From Dokdonella fugitiva (GTDB lineage Bacteria; Pseudomonadota; Gammaproteobacteria; Xanthomonadales; Rhodanobacteraceae): DNA of 64,000 bases. Positions 35,597-44,574 of this stretch are shown here, piece by piece. The stretch is from positions 62,001-126,000 of the forward strand of contig NZ_SLWQ01000003.1 in NCBI RefSeq assembly GCF_004342425.1, given 5' to 3'. The notes under the pieces were generated by a model. It searched no databases. It was not told where the DNA came from and saw only the letters and a list, made by a program, of their open reading frames with translations. Every line of letters begins with the position of its first letter. The stretch's first letter is position 1. The position numbers and the translations under genes were made by a program.

Positions 35597-38223
35597 GCGT
35601 CCGCGGCGCGGCATTGATCGTGCTCGCGTGGAACCAGTGGCCGACCACGCGCCGCTGCCTCGACTCGATGCTTGCGACCGACCTCGACGCCGCGCAGGTG
35701 ATCGTCGTCGACAACGGCAGCAGCGACGAGACGCCGCTGGCACTCGCCGCCTACGCCGACCGGGTGCGGATCGTGACGCTGCCAGCGAACCTCGGCTTCG
35801 TGCGCGGCATGAACGCCGGCATCGACGCCGCGCGCGCCGACGACGATGTCGTGCTGCTCAACAACGACCTCGTGTTCGAACAGGCCGACTGGCTCGGCCG
35901 CCTGCGCGACGCGGCGTACGCAGCGCCTGAAAACGGCGTCGTCGGCTGCCGCCAGCTCGGCGAAGGACGACGCCTGTACCATGCCGGCGGCTTCATCGAG
36001 GCCGACGAACTGTGGGGCCAGCAGACCGAAGCGGGGGAACTCGAACGCGACGTCGCGCAGTTCACGCGCACGCGCCGCGTGCAGGGTGTCGCGTTCGCGC
36101 TCGCCTACCTGCGGCGCGACTGCATCGACCGCATCGGCGTGCTCGACACGATCTTCCACAGCTATTTCGAGGACACCGACTACTGCCTGCGCGCCGCCGA
36201 TGCCGGCGTGGCGACGATCGTCGCCGGCGCGGTCACGCTGCAGCACGAGCAGCACGGCTCGACGCGCGACGACGGCGGCTTCCGCGCGCGCCTGTGGCAG
36301 GCGAGCCGCGCGGCATTCGCCGATCGCTGGCAGGACCGCCTGCGCGCCGGATATCGCGGCGACGTCGCCTGGCAGGGCACGACGCGCTGGCCCTATGCGC
36401 ACGCGCACCTCGCGCGCAGCTTCGTGCGCCGCCTCGATGCGCGCGGCCTGCGCATGGCGCACGTGCCGCTCGCGCCGGAAGTGCCCTCGCCCGAGGATTT
36501 CCGCCTCGCCCTCGCCGGCCGGCGGCGGTGGGCGCCGCCCGCGCAGGCGGCGGTCGTCTGCGGCGATGGCACCGCCTTCGCGCGCGCGCGCGGCCGCGTG
36601 CGCGTCGGCCTCGGCTTCGGTGAATGGGCGCAGGTGCCTGCCGGCTGGCGCGACGCCGCGCGCTCGCTCGATCTCCTGCTCGTGCCCGATGCATTCCAGC
36701 GCGAGGCGTTCCGCGCCGCCGGAGCGGACCTGCCGATCGAGATCCTTCCGATCGGCGTCGACGCAGACTATTGCCATCCACGCGTGCCGGCGCCGCGCGA
36801 TCCGGCCCGGCGACTCGCGTTCTTCGCCGTCGTCGACGCACTCGCGCGCGATGCACCGGATGGTCTCGTGCGCGCGTTCCGCGCCGCGTTCGATCGCGAC
36901 GAAGCGGTCGCTTTGCTCGTGCTCGTGCGCCCCGGCGGCGAATCACCCGCGGTAACCGAAACGCTCGCCCGCGCGGGCGGGGGCGACCCGCGCATCCGCG
37001 TCATCGCCGACTGGGCGCACCCGTGGTACCAGCGCGCGCAATGGCTCGCCGGCACCGACGTTTACGTCTCGGTGCGCCGCGGCGGCGGCTGGGACCCGTA
37101 CGCGGCCGAGGCGCTCGCCTGCGGCAAGGTGCTCGTCGCCGCCGACTTCGGCAGCCAGGCCGAACTCGCGCGCGCATACGGCGTCGCCGTCGCCTGCGCG
37201 CGCTCGACCGATCCCGCGAGCGGCCTGCCGTGGGCCGAGCCGGACCACGATGCCTTCGTCGCCGCGCTGCGCGAGGTGCACGCGCGCCGCGAGGAACGGC
37301 TCGCGCGTGCGCGGCACGACGCGGATGCGTTCGCGCGCGCCCATGACATCGAAGCGAGCGCGGACCAGCTCGCCGCGCGCATCGGCGAACTCGCCGGGCT
37401 GCGCGCGCCACTGCCGGCACCACGGCCGCACCGCCCGGCCGATCTACCGCGCCCGCCGAGCGGGCAGATCATCGTGCTCGGCATGCATCGGTCCGGCACC
37501 TCGAGCGTCGCCGGCCTGCTCGCACGCATGGGCGTCGCGGTCGGGCCGGAACAGGACCTGCTGCTCGGTCCGGACAATCCGAAAGGCCACTACGAGTCCG
37601 CGCGCCTGCACATGGCCTGCGTGCGACGGCTCGCCGCCGCCGGCGGCGACTGGCGCGATCCGCCCGGCGTGGCCACGCCGGGCGCGGTCGATGCCTTCCG
37701 CCGCGAAGTCGGCGCGCTCGTCGACGAGTTCGACGCGCAGCGGCCGTGGCTGTTCAAGGAGCCGCGCCTGTGCCTGCTCGCGCGCGAGTTGTTGCCGTTG
37801 CTGACGCGACCGCTGTTCGTGCACGTCGTGCGCGATCCGTTCGCGGTCGCCGATTCGCTCGCCGCGCGCGACGGGTTCACGCCCCAGGCCGCGCTCGCGC
37901 TGTGGGAGCGCTACACGCGCGACGCGTTCGAGGCGAGCCGCGGCTGGCCGCGCCTCGTCGTCGACTACGACGTCCTCTGTGCCGAGCCGGAAGCGGAAAC
38001 GCGCCGCCTGTTCGATGCATTGCGCGCCGCCGGCGTCGACGGCATCCATTTGCCGCCGGCCGACGTCGTGCAGGCGTGGATCGAGCCGAATGCGCAGCGC
38101 GTGCGCGCAGCGGCGGCGCTGCCCACGGCGGCGCAGCGCGCGCTGCAGGCCGCGATCGCCGATCGCAGCATCCTCGCCGACGCGCCGCCCGCGTCGCTCG
38201 TCGCCGTGCCACGGAGCGCCTGA
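35593..38223 (+). CDS. Trifunctional GT2 - GT-B - sulfotransferase fusion
   Basis: 876-residue protein with three enzymatic modules. Residues 1-215 are a GT2 domain (VIVVDNGSSDE at 37-47, LLNNDLVF, the catalytic-base region FHSYFEDTDYC about 192). Residues about 300-600 form a GT-B/GT4-like transferase (LPIEILPIGVDADYCHPR about 380-397, then GGWDPYAAEALACGKVLVA about 495). Residues about 624-860 are a PAPS-dependent sulfotransferase: 5'-phosphosulfate loop IVLGMHRSGTSSVAGLLARM about 627-646, and 3'-phosphate motif HVVRDPFAVADSLAARDG about 743. It would add two sugars and sulfate one glycan unit on the cytoplasmic side. The start is the GTG at 35593, coupled to the previous gene. Confidence 0.85.
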   Translation: MSVRGAALIVLAWNQWPTTRRCLDSMLATDLDAAQVIVVDNGSSDETPLALAAYADRVRIVTLPANLGFVRGMNAGIDAARADDDVVLLNNDLVFEQADWLGRLRDAAYAAPENGVVGCRQLGEGRRLYHAGGFIEADELWGQQTEAGELERDVAQFTRTRRVQGVAFALAYLRRDCIDRIGVLDTIFHSYFEDTDYCLRAADAGVATIVAGAVTLQHEQHGSTRDDGGFRARLWQASRAAFADRWQDRLRAGYRGDVAWQGTTRWPYAHAHLARSFVRRLDARGLRMAHVPLAPEVPSPEDFRLALAGRRRWAPPAQAAVVCGDGTAFARARGRVRVGLGFGEWAQVPAGWRDAARSLDLLLVPDAFQREAFRAAGADLPIEILPIGVDADYCHPRVPAPRDPARRLAFFAVVDALARDAPDGLVRAFRAAFDRDEAVALLVLVRPGGESPAVTETLARAGGGDPRIRVIADWAHPWYQRAQWLAGTDVYVSVRRGGGWDPYAAEALACGKVLVAADFGSQAELARAYGVAVACARSTDPASGLPWAEPDHDAFVAALREVHARREERLARARHDADAFARAHDIEASADQLAARIGELAGLRAPLPAPRPHRPADLPRPPSGQIIVLGMHRSGTSSVAGLLARMGVAVGPEQDLLLGPDNPKGHYESARLHMACVRRLAAAGGDWRDPPGVATPGAVDAFRREVGALVDEFDAQRPWLFKEPRLCLLARELLPLLTRPLFVHVVRDPFAVADSLAARDGFTPQAALALWERYTRDAFEASRGWPRLVVDYDVLCAEPEAETRRLFDALRAAGVDGIHLPPADVVQAWIEPNAQRVRAAAALPTAAQRALQAAIADRSILADAPPASLVAVPRSA

Positions 38224-38240
38224 TGACGGAGCGCGCCTGA
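38223..38240 (+). other. Five-codon mini-ORF at a duplicated stop-start junction
   Basis: The stop of the fusion gene overlaps an ATG (TGATG) opening a frame for M-T-E-R-A, whose stop overlaps the next gene's ATG (TGATG). ACGGAGCGC occurs at 38211-38219 and again at 38226-38234, so the junction looks like a small tandem duplication. It may relay ribosomes to the next gene. Confidence 0.4.
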
Positions 38241-39817
38241 TGTTCGGCCTGCTGCGCCGCGCGAAGCCGGTGCTCCTGGCGCCATTGCTCGAGCTGCGAT
38301 GGGACGGCCGCGAATTGCGCGCCACGTGCACGCCGGGCGCGCTCGCCGACATCGCGCTCGATCTGGACGGCTGCTATTTCACGAGCGTCGCCGTCGATGC
38401 GGAGGGCCGCGCGCACTGCGCGTTCCCGTTCGCACCGTCCGGCACCGACGCGGTCGAACTGTTGCTGCGCGCAGGACGCGACGGCGCGGCACTGGTCGCC
38501 GGCCCGCTGCGCCTGCATTTCGGCAGGCCCGGCCTCGCCACCGCGTCCGCAGGTGCGCGTCGTGCGTCGCTCGCGCCGCTGGCGGCCTCGTGCCTCGTAC
38601 CGTTCGGCCGCGATGTCTGCGCGCGCGAGGTCGTCGTCGTGGTACCCGTGCACGACGCGCCCGAACTCGTCGAGCGCTGCCTCGCCGCGCTGCGCGCGCA
38701 CCTCGACGCCGCGACGCGCGTGATCGTCATCGACGACGCCAGTCGCGACGACGCGATCGGCCCGCTGCTCGAGCGCGCCGCCGGCTTCGCCCGCGTGTTG
38801 CGCAACGACGTCAACCGTGGCTTCACGGCGACCGCGAATCGCGGCATCGCCGAAGCCGGCCGCGCCGACGTGGTGCTGCTCAATGCCGATACCGAAGTCG
38901 GGCCCAACTGGCTCGCCGGCCTGCGCCGCGCCGCGTACGCGGCCGACGACATCGCCAGCGCGACCGCGGTGTCCGACAACGCGGGCGCGTTCTCGGTACC
39001 CGAACTCGAGCAGTACAACCCGTTGCCGCCCGGCTGGACGACCGAACACGCGGCCCGGGCGGCGTGGCAATGGGCGGGCCTCGCCTATCCGCAACTGCCG
39101 ACCGGCAATGGTTTTTGCATGTACCTGCGCCGCGATGCGCTCGACGCGGTCGGCGTGCTCGACGAAGCCGCGTTCCCGCAGGGGTACGGCGAGGAGAACG
39201 ACTGGAGCCAGCGCGCCGCGCAGCGTGGCCTGCGCCACGTGGTCGCCGGCAACGTGTTCGTACGCCATGCGCGCAGCGCGAGCTTCGGCGAGGAGCGGCG
39301 CATCGCGCTCGGTCGCGCCGGCATGGCGATCCTGCGCGAGCGATGGCCGCGCTACGAAAGCGACGTTGCGCGCACCTTGCACTCGTACGAACGCCGCGTG
39401 CTCGACTGGCGCGTGCGGCGCATCCACGCCGACGCGCGCGGCGGGCGTGCGCCGCTGCAGCGCCTGCTCTGGGTCGGCCCGGGCGCGCCGGCTTGGGGCG
39501 ACGCCGAAGTTTGGACCCTGCGCGCGAACCGCACGCGCAACGAACTCGTCCACGCGGGCAGGATCGTCGCCGCGAGCGAGTGGGTCGCGCGCGACCCGGA
39601 GCCGTCGTATCGCACGCTGTGGGACTGGCTGCAGCTCCACGCGATCGAGGCGCTGCTCGTCACCGAGCCGCGCGATACGGTCGTGGAGATCCTCTGCGGC
39701 CTGCTCGGCATCGCGCGCGTGCGCGTCGCCGAACCGCTCGCCGGGACTGCCGCCGCCGCGCTGCGCACGGCAGAATGGCTGCCCCACGCGCGCCTGCCCG
39801 ACGACCCCGCCCCATGA
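38240..39817 (+). CDS. GT2 glycosyltransferase with extra N- and C-terminal domains
   Basis: 525-residue enzyme. Residues 1-125 are a beta-rich module (LDLDGCYFTSVAVDAEGRAH). The GT2 core spans about 128-370: VVVVVPVHDAPELVERCLAAL, the VIDDASRDD motif, DAD equivalent in LLNADTEVGPNWLAGL about 212, and ENDWSQRAAQRG about 318 as the catalytic-base region. Residues 400-525 resemble a GT1-type donor-domain fragment (LLWVGPGAPAWGDAEVW). The start was set at 38240, one base into the preceding mini-ORF stop. It overlaps the dehydratase gene by 4 nt. Confidence 0.82.
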   Translation: MFGLLRRAKPVLLAPLLELRWDGRELRATCTPGALADIALDLDGCYFTSVAVDAEGRAHCAFPFAPSGTDAVELLLRAGRDGAALVAGPLRLHFGRPGLATASAGARRASLAPLAASCLVPFGRDVCAREVVVVVPVHDAPELVERCLAALRAHLDAATRVIVIDDASRDDAIGPLLERAAGFARVLRNDVNRGFTATANRGIAEAGRADVVLLNADTEVGPNWLAGLRRAAYAADDIASATAVSDNAGAFSVPELEQYNPLPPGWTTEHAARAAWQWAGLAYPQLPTGNGFCMYLRRDALDAVGVLDEAAFPQGYGEENDWSQRAAQRGLRHVVAGNVFVRHARSASFGEERRIALGRAGMAILRERWPRYESDVARTLHSYERRVLDWRVRRIHADARGGRAPLQRLLWVGPGAPAWGDAEVWTLRANRTRNELVHAGRIVAASEWVARDPEPSYRTLWDWLQLHAIEALLVTEPRDTVVEILCGLLGIARVRVAEPLAGTAAAALRTAEWLPHARLPDDPAP

Positions 39818-40854
39818 ATGCGATCCGACGTGCCCTCGTCACTGGCATCAGCGGCCAGGACGGTGCGCTGCTCGCCGCGCGCCTGCTCGCCGCGGGCGGC
39901 GAGGTCGTCGGCACGCACCGGCCGGGCGGCGACGCCGCCGGCTGGCGCCTGCGCGAACTCGGCCTCGCGGGACACGCGCGCCTGCGCATGGCCGCGCTCG
40001 ATCCGCGCGACCGCGACGCCTGCGCGCGGCTCGTCGCCGCCGTGCAGCCGGACGCCGTGTTCCACTGCGCGGGGCAATCACGCGTCGCCGACTCGTTCCG
40101 CGACCCGCTCGGCAGCGCGGACGCCAATGGCACGAGCACGCTGAACCTGCTCGAGGCCGTGCGCGCGCACGCGCCGGCCGCGCACTTGGTGCTCGCCGCG
40201 AGCGCGGAGATCTTCGGCGCCCCGGCGACCGCGCCGCAGGACGAATCGACGCCGCTCGCGGCGCGCACGCCGTACGGGTTGTCGAAGCTGCATGCGCATG
40301 CGGCGGTCGGCACCTGGCGCGCGAGCTACGGCCTGCGCGCGTCCAGCGCGATCCTGTTCAACCACGAATCGGAGCTGCGCGACGAGGCGTTCGTCACGCG
40401 CAAGCTGAGCCGCGCGGTCGCGCGCATCGCGCTCGGCCGCGCCGCGGACGTCGCGCTCGGCAACCTCGACGCACGCCGTGACTTCGGCTACGCGCCCGAC
40501 TACGTCGCCGCGATGGTCGCGATGGCCGCGCGCGCCGAGCCGGGCGATTACGTGCTCGCGACCGGCGTGGCGGCGAGCATCCGCGATTTCGCCACGGCCG
40601 CGTTCGCGGCCGCCGGCATCGCCCTCGACTGGACCGGCGACGGCCTCGCCGAAGTCGGCCTCGAGCGCGGCAGCGGCGCCGCACGCGTGCGCGTCGACGC
40701 GGCGTTCTTCCGCCCCGTCGACGCGCCGCTGCTGGTCGGCGACGCGGGCAAGGCACGACGCGACCTCGGCTTCACCCCGAGCGTCGACCTCGCCGGCCTC
40801 GCCCGCCGCATGGTCGAAGCCGACCTCGCCCGCGAACGCGCCGCTTCGACATGA
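39814..40854 (+). CDS. GDP-mannose 4,6-dehydratase-like NAD(P)-sugar dehydratase/reductase
   Basis: 346-residue extended SDR enzyme, cytoplasmic. Cofactor loop TGISGQDGALLAARLL (about 9-24), catalytic S-x-E in ASAEIFGAP, and YGLSK active-site dyad. The segment FNHESELRDEAFVTRKLSR is a hallmark of GDP-mannose dehydratases (GMD), as opposed to dTDP-glucose dehydratases. The paired GDP-4-keto sugar reductase (Rmd type) has a similar sequence, so either step toward GDP-rhamnose or a related deoxysugar is possible. The ATG overlaps the previous stop by 4 nt. Confidence 0.82.
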   Translation: MNAIRRALVTGISGQDGALLAARLLAAGGEVVGTHRPGGDAAGWRLRELGLAGHARLRMAALDPRDRDACARLVAAVQPDAVFHCAGQSRVADSFRDPLGSADANGTSTLNLLEAVRAHAPAAHLVLAASAEIFGAPATAPQDESTPLAARTPYGLSKLHAHAAVGTWRASYGLRASSAILFNHESELRDEAFVTRKLSRAVARIALGRAADVALGNLDARRDFGYAPDYVAAMVAMAARAEPGDYVLATGVAASIRDFATAAFAAAGIALDWTGDGLAEVGLERGSGAARVRVDAAFFRPVDAPLLVGDAGKARRDLGFTPSVDLAGLARRMVEADLARERAAST

Positions 40855-40865
40855 AGCGAAAGCCT

Positions 40866-40934
40866 GAAACGCGGAGGACGCGGGGAAGAGCTTCCGGGGC
40901 TGTTCCTCCGTTTGCTCCGTGTGCTTCGTGTTTC
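40866..40934. repeat. Imperfect inverted repeat in the dehydratase-GT4 spacer
   Basis: The 115-bp spacer has GAAACGCGGAGGACGCGG at 40866-40883 and a partly complementary CCGTGTGCTTCGTGTTTC at 40917-40934 (12 of the 17 compared positions pair). Base composition is visibly lower in G+C than the flanks. Similar sequence, with CGGAGCGCACCGAACACACGG, is seen near 60.37-60.41 kb, so it may be a dispersed element. Confidence 0.4.
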
Positions 40935-40969
40935 CATCTTGTCTTTTCCGGCCGAGGCGCGGGCAACGC

Positions 40970-42118
40970 ATGCGGGTGATCTTCAATGTCGATGCGATCA
41001 CCGCGCCGCTGACCGGGATCGGGCGCTATGCGCTCGAGCTCGCGCGCGGGCTCGCGCGACACGAGGCGATCGAGGCGCTGCGGCTGTACTCGGCCTACCA
41101 ATGGGTCGATGATCCGGAGCACGCTCTCGGTGCGAACCGCACGATCGCGGCGGTGCGGCGCCACGTGCCGTTCAAGAGCGCGGCGCTCGAACTGTACACG
41201 CGCATGCGCTCGGGCCTGTTCCGCCTGCACACGCGCGGCATGCGCGGCTGGCTGCTGCACACGCCGAACTACGTGCTGATGCCGTTCGACGGCGTGTCGC
41301 TGACGACCGTGCACGACCTGTCCTGGCTCAACCATCCCGAAACGCATCCGCCCGAACGCGTGCGCTTCCTCGAGCGGCACCTGCCGCGTTCGCTGGAGCA
41401 GGCGGCGGCGGTCATCACCGACTCGCGCTTCATCGCCGACGAGATCGTCGCGCGGCTCGGCGTGCCGCGGGCCAAGTTGCGCGTCGTGCCGCTCGGCGTC
41501 GACGCCGCGTACCGGCCGCGGCCGCGTGCCGGGTGCGCGGCCGCGCTCGCGCGTCACGGCCTCGACGGCCTCGACTACCTGCTCGTCGTCGCGACCCAGG
41601 AGCCGCGCAAGAACCTCGCGCGCCTCGCGCGTGCGTACGCGGCGCTGCCGCCGGCATTGCGTCGGCGCCATCCGCTCGTCGTGGCCGGTGCGCGGGGCTG
41701 GCTCAACGCGGAGCTCGAACGCGCGCTCGCGCCGCTCGAGGCGGCCGGCGAGGCGCGGCGGCTCGGTTACGTCGACGAGGCGGAGCTGCCGCTGCTGTAT
41801 GCGGCCGCACATGCCTTCGCATTCCCGTCGCTGTACGAGGGTTTCGGCCTGCCCGTGCTCGAAGCACTCGCGAGCGGCGTGCCGGTGCTGACGTCGGCCG
41901 GTTCGTCGCTGGCCGAGATCGTGCGCGGCGACGACGGCGACGTCGCGATCTGCGTCGATCCACTCGACGAGAGCGCGTTGCGCGACGGCCTCGCGCGCCT
42001 GCTCGAGGACGAAGGCTGGCGCGCGCGCGTCGCCGGCGCGGGCATCCGGCGCGCGGCCGGCTTCGGCTGGGCGCGTTGCGTCGAGGAGACGGTCGCGGTC
42101 TATCGTGAGGTGCTATAG
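40970..42118 (+). CDS. Glycosyltransferase, GT4 family (WbdA/mannosyltransferase-like)
   Basis: 382-residue GT-B enzyme. The N-terminus (MRVIFNVDAITAPLTGIGRYALEL) has the TGIGRY motif of GT4 mannosyltransferases acting on polysaccharides. The donor domain has VATQEPRKNLARLARAYA and the EX7E region FPSLYEGFGLPVLEALASGVP. The start was chosen at 40970, where similarity begins. It closes the polysaccharide locus and is followed 28 bp later by an unrelated protease gene. Confidence 0.92.
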   Translation: MRVIFNVDAITAPLTGIGRYALELARGLARHEAIEALRLYSAYQWVDDPEHALGANRTIAAVRRHVPFKSAALELYTRMRSGLFRLHTRGMRGWLLHTPNYVLMPFDGVSLTTVHDLSWLNHPETHPPERVRFLERHLPRSLEQAAAVITDSRFIADEIVARLGVPRAKLRVVPLGVDAAYRPRPRAGCAAALARHGLDGLDYLLVVATQEPRKNLARLARAYAALPPALRRRHPLVVAGARGWLNAELERALAPLEAAGEARRLGYVDEAELPLLYAAAHAFAFPSLYEGFGLPVLEALASGVPVLTSAGSSLAEIVRGDDGDVAICVDPLDESALRDGLARLLEDEGWRARVAGAGIRRAAGFGWARCVEETVAVYREVL

Positions 42119-42146
42119 GCTGCGACCCTCATGCTGGGAGTCGCCG

Positions 42147-43523
42147 ATGGATCGTGAATGCCTGCGGCGCCTGCTCTTCGCGTTGCTGTGCGTGTTCCAG
42201 TCCGGAATCGCGTCGGCGCAACCGGAGCCGGCGCCATACCCGATGCCGCCCGCGGCGGTCGTCGCCGCGCCGGCCGACGCGCCGGTATCCGCCGCCGCCG
42301 AGCGCGTCTACGCGCAGGTGCGCCCGAGCCTGCTGCAGGTGCGCACGCTCGTCGCGGCCGCGGGACGGCAGTCGTCGATCGGCTCGGGCTTCCTCGTCGG
42401 CGCCGACGGGCTCGCGGTCACGAACTACCACGTCGTCTCGCAGTACGCGCTCGAGCCGAAGACCTACCGCCTCGAGTTCAAGCGTCCGGACGGCAGCGAA
42501 GGCACGCTCGCGCTGCTCGCGATCGACATCGCCAACGACCTCGCCATCGTGCGCCTCGACGGCGCGGGCCTGCCGCACCTCGACTTCGATCCACGCGCGG
42601 TGGAAGGCGAGCTGCCGCGCGGCGAACGCGCCTACGCGATGGGCAATCCGCTCGATCTCGGCTTCACGATCGTCGAAGGCACGTGGAACGGCCTGGTCGA
42701 GCGCAGCTACAACGAACGCGTGCACTTCACCGGCGCGATCAATCCGGGCATGAGCGGCGGCCCCGCGGTCGATGCGAATGGCCGCGTCGTCGGCGTCAAC
42801 GTCGCCAAGCGCCTCGACGGCGAACTCGTGAGCTTCCTCGTGCCGGCGCGCCGCGCGGCCGCGCTGGTCGAGCGCGCGCGCAGCCATCCGCCGATCGGCA
42901 TCGATGCCGTGCGCGAGGAAATCGATCGCCAGCTGCTCGACTGGCAGGCCGGCTTCTACGGCGCGCTCGTCGCCAAGGGCTGGCGCGCGACGCCGTTCGG
43001 CCCGTACCAGGCGCCGGAGAGCGAAGCACCGTGGTTCAACTGCTGGGCGCAGACGAATGCGGAGAAGGCGCCCAGGCCGCGCGCGCAAGTGGACGGCGCG
43101 ACCTGCAGCACGCCGAGCGCGCTGTTCGTCGCCGAAGACATCCAGAGCGGCAGCGCGCAGTTCAGCCACGCCTACGTGCGCAGCACCGAACTCGATTCGT
43201 TCCAGTTCGCGACCTTCGTGTCGCAGCTGCCGATCTTCCGTTCCGCGGGCATGACCGGCGCCTGGCAGCGCAAGCGCCTGACGCGGCCCGAGTGCGAGGA
43301 GCGCTTCGTCGCCGCCTCGCCGACGGCCCCTGCGCTGCATGCGATCTGGTGCGCGCGCGCCTATCGTGACTTCGCCGACCTCTACGACGTCGCGTTGACC
43401 GTGGTCACGCAGGACCGCGACCGCGAGGCGCTCGTCTCGCGCCTGGTCGTGCAGGGCATCGCCTACGACAACGCGCTGACTCTCGGCCGCCGCTTCCTGG
43501 AGGGCGTTGCATGGACGAAGTGA
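42147..43523 (+). CDS. Exported trypsin-like serine protease (S1/Deg-type core)
   Basis: 458-residue exported protein: signal peptide about 1-24 (LLFALLCVFQSGIASA), then a trypsin-like domain with catalytic His in TNYHVVS (about 95), Asp in DIANDLAIV (about 131) and Ser in NPGMSGGPAV (about 203). No PDZ domain follows; instead there is a 230-residue C-terminal domain with several cysteines (FNCWAQTN, ATCSTPS, RPECEERF, IWCARAY) that may form disulfides. The ATG at 42147 follows TGGGAG. Its end overlaps the FHA gene by 13 nt, so the two are translationally linked. Confidence 0.88.
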   Translation: MDRECLRRLLFALLCVFQSGIASAQPEPAPYPMPPAAVVAAPADAPVSAAAERVYAQVRPSLLQVRTLVAAAGRQSSIGSGFLVGADGLAVTNYHVVSQYALEPKTYRLEFKRPDGSEGTLALLAIDIANDLAIVRLDGAGLPHLDFDPRAVEGELPRGERAYAMGNPLDLGFTIVEGTWNGLVERSYNERVHFTGAINPGMSGGPAVDANGRVVGVNVAKRLDGELVSFLVPARRAAALVERARSHPPIGIDAVREEIDRQLLDWQAGFYGALVAKGWRATPFGPYQAPESEAPWFNCWAQTNAEKAPRPRAQVDGATCSTPSALFVAEDIQSGSAQFSHAYVRSTELDSFQFATFVSQLPIFRSAGMTGAWQRKRLTRPECEERFVAASPTAPALHAIWCARAYRDFADLYDVALTVVTQDRDREALVSRLVVQGIAYDNALTLGRRFLEGVAWTK

Positions 43524-44485
43524 CCTGGATCGAGGTGCTGCCGCGCCACCGCGAGCACGGCCTGCGCCAGCGCATCGGCGCGAACGTGCTCACCATCGGC
43601 CGCGCCTGGGACAACGACGTCGTGCTCGACGATCCGCACGTCGCCGCGCACCACCTGCGCCTCGAGCGTGGCGACGACGGCACCTGGACCGCGCACGACC
43701 TCGGCAGCATCAACGGCATGCAGGTTGAAGGCGAGCGCGGCCGTCGCGATCGCGTCATGTTCGCGCCGAATACGACCCTGCAGGTCGGCCACAGCCTCGT
43801 GCGCCTGCATCGCGGCGACGAGGATGTCGCGCCGGAGGTCCCGCTGCAGCGACGCTCGCCATGGCCGGTCGCGCTCGTGCTCGTCGCGCTCGTCGTGCTG
43901 ATCGAGCTCGCCGAGTTCTGGCGCGGCGATACCGGTGAACCGAAGCCGATCCGCTACGTCACGGTATCGCTCGCCCTCGCCAGCGTACTCGCGCTGTGGA
44001 CGGCCGCCTGGGCGCTCGTCTCGCGCCTGTTCGCCGGCCATGCGCGCTTCGGCGCGCACCTGTTCGTCGCCGCCGCGGGCGTGCTCGCCTACAGCCTGTA
44101 CGACCCGGCGTGCGAACTGCTCGCGTTCGCGCTGTCGTGGCCGCGGCTCGCGTTGTACGCCTGGGCCGGCGCGTGGATCGCGCTCGCCGCGACCTGCTTC
44201 GCGCACCTGCGCGTCGTCGGCAACAAGCGCCTGCGCCTGAAGGCGATCGTCGTCGGCGCGCTCGCGACGCTGGCGATCGCCACGCAGGCGTTCACGCTCG
44301 CCGACCGGCGTGCGGACTTCGGCCAGCCGGTCGTGCTGGAACGCCTCGCGCCGCCATGGCTGCGGCTTGCTCCGTCGCGCGAGCCGGCGGCGTTCTTCGA
44401 AGGCGCGGCCGCACTGAAGGCACGCCTCGACGACGCGCGCAGCGAGGAACCGGCGGACGACGACGGCGCGTCGATGCCCGACTGA
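43511..44485 (+). CDS. FHA-domain multi-pass membrane protein
   Basis: 324-residue protein. An N-terminal FHA domain (about 22-100: LTIGRAWDNDVVLDDPHVAAHHLRL, then DLGSINGMQVEG) binds phosphothreonine peptides in the cytoplasm. It is followed by four to five membrane helices (about 117-135, 150-170, 178-197, 204-222, 232-250) and a disordered acidic tail. Partner kinases are not in the window. The 13-nt overlap with the protease gene suggests they work together, with FHA signalling coupled to a periplasmic protease; this is inferred only. Confidence 0.85.
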   Translation: MDEVTWIEVLPRHREHGLRQRIGANVLTIGRAWDNDVVLDDPHVAAHHLRLERGDDGTWTAHDLGSINGMQVEGERGRRDRVMFAPNTTLQVGHSLVRLHRGDEDVAPEVPLQRRSPWPVALVLVALVVLIELAEFWRGDTGEPKPIRYVTVSLALASVLALWTAAWALVSRLFAGHARFGAHLFVAAAGVLAYSLYDPACELLAFALSWPRLALYAWAGAWIALAATCFAHLRVVGNKRLRLKAIVVGALATLAIATQAFTLADRRADFGQPVVLERLAPPWLRLAPSREPAAFFEGAAALKARLDDARSEEPADDDGASMPD

Positions 44486-44574
44486 CGTTTTTCGCGGGTC
44501 GTTGTCCGGCGCGGTGCCCGTCGCGAGGGTGAGCCGAGGCCACCCTGCGCGCGACGCTCCGCGGCGTGGTCGCC

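Noticed and set aside
42129..43340. Open frame antisense to the trypsin-like protease
   Set aside because: The plus-strand protein has signal peptide and an intact catalytic triad; the antisense frame has no recognisable features.
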